Origin: Thelonectria olida
Taxonomy: Eukaryota; Ascomycota; Sordariomycetes; Hypocreales; Nectriaceae
Direction of reading: 5' to 3'
Assembly (NCBI GenBank): GCA_020736575.1
Contig: JAGPYM010000007.1
Span: 1,302,001-1,366,000 of the forward strand
DNA length: 64,000 nt
Below, in pieces: positions 1 through 9,070 of the stretch; within the stretch, counting starts at the first letter, position 1; the number at the start of each line of letters is the position of its first letter. Position numbers and translations under genes: made by a program. The notes beneath the pieces are model-generated. The model saw only the letters and a list, made by a program, of their open reading frames with translations. It did no database searches and was not told the DNA's origin.

Positions 1-3000
1 GACACGACCATCCGGGGCCTTCGGAGATATAAATACCCTGGCATTTCGCGCGACCATCTCTATAAGCCGCACTACATTCATCGAGAAGCTGGCGTCTCTT
101 GTGAGGAGTGTGGGTGTGATATATCATAAACCATAAAGAGGCCTTTGGACGACGAAGACGATGAACCATACGTTGCTGTCCACCGAGGTACGATTGCCTC
201 CGGAGAATCAGTGATCAAAAATGCCATCATCAGGGACAAGCTGGCACGTCAGGATGGTCTCCTGTGCTTTGAGATGGAAGCGGCTGGAGCTCTAGCAGGC
301 TTTCCTTGCTTGGTTGTTCGTGGCATCGCAGATTATTGTGACTCGCACAAGAATGATCGATGGCACGGATTCGCTGCGGCAGCTGCGGCGGCGTATGCTA
401 GACAGCTATTTTTCCACATGCTCATTGATGAAGTGAAGCGGTGTGTACATCTCATTTATGCCGAATCCATAACCAGCTAATTAATCAACATGATAGGTGT
501 GTCTCCGTGGTATCCGAAAAGAACATTGAGCACCTAAAACATCGACAGGATGACCGTGACCGTCACGAGATCCTCAACTGGCTCACATCACTTGACTACG
601 GCTCCCAGCATAGCGACTTCTTAAAAAGGCGACAGCCGGGGACCGGGCAGTGGTTTCTAGACTCACCTGAGTTGAAACGGTGGGTGGACGGCGGTGGGAA
701 AACACTCTTTTGTCCTGGCATCCCGGGTTCTGGCAAGACAATTCTCGCCTCAATTGTTATTGACAGTCTACATAAAAAGCATCAGAATGATCCCAAGGCC
801 GGTATTGCTTATGTGTACTGCAACTATCGGCGGAAACATGAACAGGATGCTGAGCAACTGCTCGTTAGTCTACTCAAGCAACTATGTCAGCAGTGGTCCA
901 TCCTTCCACCATGCATTCAGGAATTGTACGAAGCTCATCAGCCAAAGAGGACGAGGCCATCTATTGAGGAGATCACCAATGCCCTTCGAATCGTGGCGGA
1001 CCAGCATTCGCAAGTGTTCATCATTATTGACGCACTCGACGAATGCCAGGTCGATTTTGGATGCCGAGCTAGGGTCTTAACGTCCATATCTGATCTCCAG
1101 ATGGCATGCAACGTCAACTTCCTAGCGACATCCAGATTTGTTGCAGAGATTCAAGACATGTTTGTGGGCAAGCCGACACTCGAGATCCGCGCGCAAGAGC
1201 ATGATGTCCGGGCCTACATAGACGGATACATGTCGGACCTCCCCAGCTTCGTGTCCCGTAGCCCAGATCTCCAGGAGCAAATCCGACACGACATCGTCAA
1301 TGCGGTTGATGGTATGTAAGTAACAAGAAGCAACCACTATAGAACTGTCAGCTACTAACGCAATTCTAGGTTCCTCTTGGCGCAGCTCTACGTCGATTCA
1401 CTCAGAGACAAGACTACCCCGAGGGCCATGAAAAAGGCGCTTTCTCAGCTGCGGAGACGAGCTCACGGCGAAAGCGAAGATAGTAAGGTCGAGCTCTTGG
1501 CAAAGGCGTACCATGAAACGACGGAACGCATTCGGAGGCAGGAAGTCGGGTTCCGAATCCTGGCAGACAGCGTCCTTCTATGGATCAGCTGTTCAAAGAG
1601 GCCCCTAACTATATCCGAACTTCGACACGCGCTTGCGGTTGAAGCTGGAGATAACCAGCTTGACCCCGAGAACCTACCACAGACAGAAGACATGGTCACG
1701 GTCTGTGCCGGTCTAGTGACTGTTGACGAAGAAAGTTCCATCATTCGTCTTGTCCACTACACGACGCAAGAGTACTTTGAGAAGATGCACGAGACTTGGT
1801 TTCCAGGCGCAGAGGACAACATCACAGTCACCTGCATTACATACCTCTCTTTCCATGTCTTTGATAGCGGCAGTTGTGAGAGTGTCGTGGCGCTCAGGGA
1901 TCGACTACAGTCGAATCCACTCTATGGCTATGCTGCACGGCACTGGGGTCATCACGCTCAGAAGGCTTCTAGCCAGGCGCACAACATGATTACGAGATTT
2001 TTACAAAGCCACCACCACATCGCTGCCTCGTACCAGGCCATGTGGACCTCTATTCCTGGTAGTCTAAGCAAGTCCGATGCCTCCCTCTGCTCAATGTTGA
2101 ATAGCGTGATGGGGAAAAGCCTTCACGTCGGGGCGCGTTTTGGGCTCGCGAAAGCCATGGTCTCCCTCGAATTTCAAAATGATATCGAGGCAAAAGATCT
2201 TCTCTTCAGAACACCTTTGATTGTGGCCGCAGAGAATGGCCACGAAAGAGTGGTACAGATGCTCCTAGAAAGGGGCGCGAATATTGAAGCCAGTGATTCT
2301 CTTGGTCGGACATCGCTGATTGTAGCTGCGAAGACCGGCCATGGAGCGGTGGTGAAGAGGCTACTTGACAGTGGAGCCAACAAGAATGCTAGAAGTATAT
2401 TCTGGGAGACGCCCTTGATTGCAGCTGCAATGGCTGGTCATGAAGCTGTAGTCCAGGCGCTACTCGAGAAAGGGGCCGATGCGGCAGCCAGAGACATACA
2501 CGGCCAAACCTCGCTGTTTGCAGCAGCAGGTTCTGGACACGAGGGCGTTGTGAGATTACTCCTCCAACAGGGCGCCGATCTGAATTCTCGAGGCCAGTTC
2601 GACGAAACACTGCTCCATCGAGCCGTGCTGGCCGGATACAAAGCAGTCGTGCAGCTGCTTCTAGACAACGGGGCAGACTTGGAGATTAAGGGCCGGCGAG
2701 GTCGGACGCCGCTTTTGGACGCGTTGGCGTATGGACACGAGGCGGTAGCCGAGATGCTTCTCCAGAACGACGCGGATCCTAATTCTCCAGATGCGGACAT
2801 GAGAGTGCCGTTGCACTTGGCGGCGGAGCACGGCCATGAAGAGGTGATCAAGATGGTACTCGAGATGGATGTTGATATGGAGGTCAAGGATCGGAAAGGC
2901 GACACTCCGTTGTTGATTGCCGCAGAAGAAGGGAAGCTGGGGGTTGTTAGGGCACTCCTCGAAGCCGGGGCCAACATAGACGCCAAGGACGAATGGGACG

Positions 3001-3368
3001 AAACGGCACTGGCAAAGGCAGCAAAGAACGGCCATGAAGCTGTTGTCAGTTTGCTCCTCGAAAAGGGCGCAGATCTCAAGTCGAGGAACCGATGGGGCGC
3101 GACTGTGCTCTTCTACGCGGCATGGCTAGGGCACGAAACAGTCGTCAACATACTTCTGGACAGCGGCGCTGATGCTGATGCGAATAATGATCTGGGGGCG
3201 ACGCCGTTGATGATGGCGGCGAGGGGGGACTGTGAAGGAGTCGTCAGTCTGCTTCTTGAGCAGGGGGCTGACCCAATGGCGCAGGATTTCTCGGGGGAAA
3301 CGCCCTTGTCGTTTGCGAAACGGCGAGGGCTCTTTTCGATTGTTGCTATGTTGGAGTATTACCAATGA
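1..3368 (+). CDS. NLR-type STAND protein: nucleoside-phosphorylase domain, NACHT NTPase, 12 ankyrin repeats (5' partial, in-frame stop)
   Basis: The gene enters from the left edge; joined exons are <1..440, 497..1315 and 1370..3368, with introns of 56 and 54 nt (donors GTGTGT and GTAAGT, branch CTAAC before the second acceptor). The first exon carries the end of a PNP_UDP-type phosphorylase domain, with the substrate-site motif FEMEAAG and the segment RGIADYCDSHKNDRW. The NACHT domain shows the P-loop GIPGSGKT (near 718-741) and a Walker-B-like FIIIDALDEC (near 1018-1047). After the winged-helix region come about 12 ankyrin repeats of 33 residues ending at the C-terminus. In fungi this architecture is an intracellular NOD-like receptor linked to heterokaryon incompatibility or non-self sensing: ankyrins as ligand surface, NACHT as switch, phosphorylase domain as effector. 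A TAA codon at 127-129 lies in frame inside the phosphorylase domain, so the allele may be a pseudogene or contain a base error. Domain calls are firm; activity is doubtful. Confidence 0.9.
127..129 (+). other. In-frame TAA stop inside the phosphorylase domain
   Basis: Reading from base 1, the phosphorylase domain stays in one frame before and after this codon: upstream ends ...CEECGCDIS, downstream begins TIKRPLDDEDDEPYVAVHRG, matching the family order (Cys pair, basic-Pro, acidic run, then GTIASG). No intron of normal size (48 nt or more) with a usable donor and acceptor removes it without also deleting the Cys pair. A single C-to-T change from CAA would create it. Confidence 0.8.
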
Positions 3369-3579
3369 GGGATTCATTCATCGGGATATAGGTAGATGAT
3401 AGGCGTATACAACTTGCGAAGATAGAGCATAATGATAATAATGATAATTCCTAGTCCAATGTATCAAGCCTCTGAAAGGGCAAGTGGACGATGCATAATA
3501 AATGGAAAACGCTCATCATGAAACAAACAACAATCTAAGGGCCGAGACGTTTCCGAGACGTCTCAATGCAACCGCACTC

Positions 3580-4690
3580 CTAGTTGGGCCTCCTCAATCC
3601 CAGGCAATCCAACAACGGCCCATCATGGCAGGCCACGAGATAGGCCTTCTTCGTCTTCGACTCGTTCACATGCTTAATCTTGCACCACGAAGGAACAGCG
3701 AAAGTGTCACGAGAAACCCAGTTGAAGACGAACGTCTCGCCAGACGGAGCTTGTACTTCGGTCCGTCCCTTTCCTTCATAGCAGTGGTAGAGGTACGAGT
3801 GGCTCTCCTGCGACTCAACTGACGTTCCCGGGTCTAGCCTCTCGGCCTGGACGCCTAGGATGTTGGAAAGGGGCTTTCCATCAGGGTTAAGATAGTGGTG
3901 GATGGCGTATTTGTCCTTTGTGGAATTGAGCTTGGCTTCCACGGGACCCCAAGGGTGACGCCACTCGCAAGGGTCGCAGTGTCTTTGAGTGAATTAGAAA
4001 AGACCGTCTCAGAAGTAGAACAATAACATAGTGGGTATTAATGTACTCACGTGCTCGGATAGCGCGGGCTGGAATAGCCCTCAGCAAAATGCACCGGGGC
4101 GAAACGGAACAGCGGCAAGTTGAGCATGTCCAGCCAGATGACGGGGTTTGCGCTCTCGTTGCCGTGGTCATGCCAATGCCAGATGGGCGTCACGACAACG
4201 TCACCGCGGACGAGAGGCATCTTCTTGCCCTCGACGGCAGTGAATCCCTCGCCATCGATGATGAACCGACAGGCAAAGGCAAGGTGTCTGTGGGCCGGGG
4301 CCGTCTCGCCGGGATTAACCAGTTGAAGACCTCCGTAGATGGTATCTGTCGTGTAAGGCGATTCTAAACTTGCACGTTAGTCACGACCCCAATGATACGC
4401 TGGAGGGTGAGTGGCTTACGCATGCTGGGGTTGACTAGCATCAGGACTCTCCTCTCGGCTTTTTCTTCTGGGACTAGCTGTCCGGCCTTTTGTAGGTACG
4501 GCAGCGCCTCGTCGTACTTCCACATGTGAGGCTTCGCGGTGGGATTGGGCGTCGCTGGGACCATGATGTTCATCTGGGACCATAGCGGCTCCAGGTGCTT
4601 TGATGGCAGAGCGCTGAGGTAGTTCTTCATCTCCTCCGTCTCCTCATTGGAGGCGGCTGAAGGGTTCGAGGTACTAACGTAGCCTCCCAT
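3580..4690 (-). CDS. Gentisate 1,2-dioxygenase (bicupin ring-cleaving enzyme)
   Basis: Three exons, complement of 3580..3982, 4051..4363 and 4420..4690, give 328 residues; introns are 68 and 56 nt. The protein should cleave gentisate (2,5-dihydroxybenzoate) to maleylpyruvate using Fe(II). The first cupin carries the HRH metal-ligand motif (in GETAPAHRHLAFACRF) and the family signature TPIWHWHDHGN. The second, more degenerate cupin ends with DTFAVPSW. Length and motif order fit fungal and bacterial gentisate dioxygenases. It lacks a signal peptide, so it is probably cytosolic. It is transcribed away from a fumarylacetoacetate-hydrolase-family gene across 485 bp, so the pair is likely co-regulated for gentisate or 3-hydroxybenzoate/salicylate breakdown. 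The start at 4690 is the first ATG of the exon and gives the expected N-terminal length. 1-Hydroxy-2-naphthoate dioxygenase is a close alternative family. Confidence 0.92.
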
Positions 4691-5175
4691 GGTGAATGAC
4701 TCGGTTTTGGCTGGCAGGTATTGAGGTTGAGAAGGGAGACAAGTTTGGTGAATGTGTCTATAGACGGCTAGTCTGAAGATATATCTTTCTCGCAGTGATG
4801 GTCAATGGAAGATAATCAGTCGATGTCTGACACGAAGAGGACGGACCCGAGCGCGTCTCGTCCAGCAATTGATGAGATCAGATAAGTCAGCTTCAACCTC
4901 GGTGCCTGGACCGACCAATGCGCCTCGTCGGATTATCGTTGACCTTCTCCAGACTCCGGAACGGCTTTGGGAGTCGGCATCGGAGGCGCCGAGAGTCGGA
5001 ACAGCGACTCCAGATGGCGTGCTTCCGGCCGGATCGTGCTCTGGTTGGTTGACTTGCAAAAAGCCTCAACATGCAACCCACCGGCAATTGCAACACACTC
5101 ATCCCCCATTAGTCAGTTGCAGCATTTCAGAAAGACGTTAAAATCAAGAGCCGAGCATCTCCAAAGACTCGTAAT
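4691..5175. promoter_or_regulatory. Shared divergent promoter of the gentisate pair
   Basis: This 485-bp gap separates two start codons that face away from each other. It contains an inverted repeat GGAGTCG (4970-4976) / CGACTCC (5005-5011), a perfect 10-bp palindrome TCCGGCCGGA (5034-5043), and another CTCCGG element near 4955. CGG/CCG half-sites in inverted order are the usual targets of fungal Zn2Cys6 activators. A regulatory role is inferred; no activator gene is visible in the window. Confidence 0.5.
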
Positions 5176-6200
5176 ATGCGTCATCTCGCCAAAAGATTCA
5201 TGTCATCATTCACCACCATGTCTCCCAGCAATTGGTCCCGATTAATCCGTTTCGTCGACGACAACGGCAACGAAACCTTTGGCGAGCCCGTCATCACCGA
5301 CGACAAGGACTTTGAGGAGCGTCTTGCGCGAAATGATCTCTGGGCCGTCGAGTATAAGGGCGCAAGCCCAGTTGCGCCCCTCGCGCGGGGAGAGAATGTC
5401 CACGTTAAAGCGATTCGCGATATCCTCAAGCCGACCGATGTGCCAATAATCAAATGCATTGGCCTCAACTACATGAAGCATAGTAAGTCCCTCAACTATC
5501 AAGCCAAAACCTACAAAACTCATAATTGGGTCCAGTCAAGGAGGGTGGACGCACTCCCCCGCCATACCCCTCTGTATTCATCAAGCCCTCTGCTTGTGTG
5601 GCTGGTCACAACGAGGACGTGCCCATTCCCAAGGTTGCCCAAGACGGCACAGTCGACTATGAGGGTGAATTGGTAAGACAAACTCCATCACACAACCACG
5701 CTTGGCGCCTAACATGAATATAGGCGATTGTGATTGGAAAGACGGGCAAGGACATCTCCAAAGAGTCGGCCCTCTCCCACGTCGCCGGATTCCTCGTGTC
5801 CAACGATGTGTCAGCGCGAGCGTGGCAGCGTGATCCCAAGAAGGCCGGCGGCGTGCCTCAGTGGTGCTTCAGCAAGGGCTTCGACAAGTTTGCGCCCCTG
5901 GGCCCTCTCCTCGTATCGCCGTCAGTCGTTGGCAACGCGTCAGACCTCACCTTGAGGACACTCGTCAACGGTGAGGAGAGACAAAACACGAGCACGGATG
6001 ACTTGCTGTTCGGTGTCGAGGCCATTATTAGCTTCATCAGCCAAGGAACCACGCTCGAGGCTGGAACTGTTGTCTTGACGGGGACGCCGTCTGGTGTGGC
6101 CATGGGTATGAAGGAGCCCAAGTATCTTAATGATGGAGATGTGGTCGAAGTCAGCATTACTGGCCTTGGTCGGGTAAGAAATAAGATGGCCTTTGAGTAG
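5176..6200 (+). CDS. Fumarylacetoacetate hydrolase family protein (probable fumarylpyruvate/maleylpyruvate hydrolase)
   Basis: Exons 5176..5482, 5536..5672 and 5724..6200 encode 306 residues; introns are 53 and 51 nt. The FAH core is complete: KCIGLNYMKH at the domain entry, then PSVFIKPSACVAGHNEDVP, DYEGELAIVIGK (metal-binding acidic residues), SNDVSARAWQ, GGVPQWCFSKGFDKFAPLGP, and the C-terminal GTTLEAGTVVLTGTPSGVAMG. The family cleaves C-C bonds of 2,4-diketo acids. Beside gentisate dioxygenase, the likely reaction is hydrolysis of fumarylpyruvate (or maleylpyruvate directly) to pyruvate plus fumarate or malate; acylpyruvase or oxaloacetate decarboxylase activity is also possible. Three in-frame ATGs exist (5176, 5200, 5218). 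The longest start adds a basic, acid-free leader (MRHLAKRF...) that could be a mitochondrial presequence, while 5218 gives the usual start, MSPSNWSRLIRF. Confidence 0.92.
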
Positions 6201-6494
6201 GGTAGATAAATAGACTAGCAATTCATTTTTATAGAAAGCACAACGATAAATCATTGTTCTCATACAAGTCAAAGTCAGAAGGTCGTATCTTCTTGAGGAC
6301 ACGCAACAAGGGATCAAGATAAGGAGGCACAGTCTAATTACTCTTAGTTATTCTATGTTTTAATGGGATTCTAACTTGACAAAAAAAATACACAGCTTTC
6401 TCCTTCAATATTGGCTTCCCATTCAATGTAGAGGATACACGCCAGAAAGATGAAGAAAATCGCAGTCCTAAGAAATATCCCACGATCAGGAGCC
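6201..6494. other. Convergent 3' region
   Basis: Just under 300 bp between the stops of the FAH-family gene and the secreted PAN-like gene. It is AT-rich, with an A-run near 6381-6388 that could serve 3'-end formation. No coding signal is seen. Confidence 0.5.
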
Positions 6495-7380
6495 CTAGAC
6501 TCCCCAGCTCACCCAGAGGTAATCAAAGTAATAGTCAAGTCCTTTTCCAGTCCCTGAAACGACAATCGAAAGCGTCGCATCTCCCTCATTGCCCGGAAGG
6601 ACCTCGAGCAATTCTTTGCCTTCTATGAACTCGGCACCCGATGCCTTCGGAGTAAACTCAAAAATGACCTCGTCGCCTGTCGAGATGTAAAAGGTGACGG
6701 CATCGAAAGGTTGCTCGGCCTCCTCGTTCCGGGTTATTCTCAGCTTGTATCCAAACTTATAGGGGATCGGTCGGAGGGGGAACGATGTGAGGTAAGTCGC
6801 AGTGGCAGCAGCTGGCGTCTCGGGCTCTCCGATTCGAAGGCCTCGATCGGTGTTCCATGGCACAGCGGGCCTGTCGAGGAACCAGCCCAGATCCAGATCT
6901 CCATCCAAAGTCCAATCATCAACAGCTTCATCCCCGTCCTGAAAGCCAAGATTGAGAACAGCGTCTAGTCCAATCGTTAGTGATTTATGAATGGAAGGCT
7001 CCGCGTCGGTAAAACGTACTATCGTAGCAGTCGTAACACTCTCTCTGTGACCAAGACATAGACCCTTCGCCGTCATCGGGTTCGAAATCGGCCACTGGCC
7101 ACGGTTGGGTGCCCACGTAGCAATCGCCTCTCTTCTCGCTATAGGCGAAAGCGGTGCATGACGGCGTTACGCTGCATCGACCCTTGCAATCCGCCTCGCT
7201 GGCTTCGGGGCCTATGTAGGCAGAGTCCATGAACTTTTGGCTAACAAAGCCATTCTTGGAGCAGAGCACATCTGGGGTGGCGGTATGCGGGAAGCATGTC
7301 AAGGGAGCCGGTCCAACGTATTGGGCGATGACGGCTGCGATTGAGGTTGCCCAGATGGCAACATGCGTTGATGAGAACAT
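6495..7380 (-). CDS. Secreted protein with PAN/Apple-like Cys motif and C-terminal beta-sandwich (CBM-like) region
   Basis: Two exons, complement of 6495..6964 and 7020..7380, with a 55-nt intron, give 276 residues. The N-terminus (hydrophobic segment to about residue 19, ending AQ) looks like a signal peptide, so secretion is expected. The Cys-rich part shows ADCKGRC-x5-CTAFAY-x6-CYVG, the usual look of PAN/Apple-type lectin-like modules in fungal secreted proteins. The second exon starts NAVLNLGFQDGDEAVDDWT, resembling the opening strand of a jelly-roll carbohydrate-binding module, and continues as a beta-rich region with no further enzyme motif. No function can be named; carbohydrate or surface binding is an inference. 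It converges on the FAH-family gene. A TATA-like element lies about 60-70 bp upstream of the start. Confidence 0.75.
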
Positions 7381-7441
7381 TGTGAGAGTGAAATTAGTGA
7401 TGTTGACGAAAGCTATGCCATGAAGTTGGGATTCTCTGGCC

Positions 7442-7452
7442 TTATATTATAC
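7442..7452 (-). promoter_or_regulatory. TATA-like element of the PAN-like gene
   Basis: On the minus strand this reads GTATAATATAA, 62-72 bp upstream of the ATG at 7380. The position suits a fungal core promoter, but no start-site data are available. Confidence 0.35.
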
Positions 7453-9070
7453 AAAACAGCAGCGTCAGTAGAACGCAGTGACTCTGGCTCGTCGAGCTCA
7501 GATCTTCAGTGAACTAGCCCTCACCAAATCGGGGACCACATCGATGCAAACCCCGGCATGCATCCATTTAGCCTCATTTTCGTCAGCGGGGATCCATCGT
7601 CCATGGATGCCAACATGGTGGTGCCCTGCCACTAACTACCGTTTCATAGCACCAATCTCAGCCTCCGTCCCGGCGATCACTTTAAACTGTGGACCTGCAA
7701 CAGGGCCTTTGTGCGGTGTCTTCGGGTTCGCCGTTTAAAGGTGAATAGCGGCAAAGCACAACAACTCAGCATGCCGCATCTAACGCTTGGGTCAGTCCCC
7801 GCGAATAAACCCGAGTGGCTTAGACCATGGAGACACCGAAAGGATGAGGTCAACCTGTCTACAGTTGAAGAGCGGAAAATGCCATCAGATTGGCCTCAGA
7901 AATACATCTTAAAGAGGCCTGGTGGCCTTGCCATATCTTCATTCGTGACGATTCAGTAATGATCATAGTCGCTCACGGAGGCAAACACGAAGAGATGTCT
8001 TTTTCGCAGCTGCTTCCGTCGCACCACTCTGTCCACGCGTATAATAATATATTGACTATAGTACACGAGTAAGGAAAGCTATGCAGCTTGAGGGCCCGGA
8101 ATCATTAAACATAAGAGGAGAATAGTAGAAGCTACATGTGTGAGTGGCCACAGCGCTTTGGGGGCCACGGGCAGATTCGGTGAAGAGGGCTGCAAAGTTC
8201 AGTCGGAGATAATTAATTAATCGACGTAGGCATCATCTTTAGTGTTTCTACCAACGAAGTAAGACATCCGCAAGATGGGTCCTCTCTTCACGTGTGCTCA
8301 ACCAACAGTTGGGCAGACTTGAAAGTGAGGAAGCTCTCAAAACATGGGGCTTCTGGCGTGGGAGTCTTCAAACTCACGCGTGGGCAACCTCAGGTTGTAC
8401 AATGACACAGCCCGACCCTGGCCAGCCCAGCGCTTAATTGTTTCATGGCCTAAGGAGCAGGCTTGCAGCGTATTCATTGCCTTATGCAAGAGGCCGACAC
8501 AGCCTCCTCTGACCCCAGTTGATTTGTCGGATTTTGTTCTGCATGCAGTAACAGGTGGTTCGCCCACCAACGCGAAGCATCCTCCAAGTATGCCTCGGCG
8601 TGGAAGGTGTTAGGGACCGTACATACAGGTATTTGCAGTCTGAGTATCCGTACAAGAGGCCGACGCGTTGCTCTCTTTTGCCTTGACGAAAGATCTTCAT
8701 GGCACCATAAACACCTACCTCCATCAGCGCCTCCCTGTGTGCCAATACCGTCCTCCGCTGGCAACTGTCATCGCCAACTGTTCAAGAGTGCTGTGAGCTT
8801 TGTCCTACTCGATATCTACATTCAAAATGACTAACATGCATTTCCACAGCCAGTATTTTGTATCGCAACAAGTCGCATCAGTCGCATTCTACGTGCAGAA
8901 ATAGAGGGGCTGAGGCCTCAGTTCATTGGCAGTCGTGCCGTCATCAGGCAAACATGGGAGGCGCAAGGCAGAATTAAGGGGGCCCTACGGCCGACATTAT
9001 ACGTCAAGCCTGCCCATCTTCCAGGATTTCTCTCATCTTCGCTGAAAATACTCCCTCGTGGGACTTCATA
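7453..9070. other. Intergenic region, no gene seen
   Basis: About 1.6 kb between the upstream side of the PAN-like gene and the start of the HeLo-like/ankyrin gene. Short overlapping ORFs on both strands near 8340-8760 show no family motif, no splice continuation and no consistent codon bias, so I leave them out. Confidence 0.5.

Noticed and set aside
101..138. A small intron that would remove the TAA at 127-129
   Set aside because: It would be 38 nt, below the 48-nt minimum seen in the window, lacks a branch site, and would delete part of the conserved Cys pair.
8337..8764. Overlapping ORFs on both strands between the PAN-like and HeLo-like genes
   Set aside because: No motif, no plausible splice partners and Cys/Trp/Ser-rich composition typical of noncoding translation.
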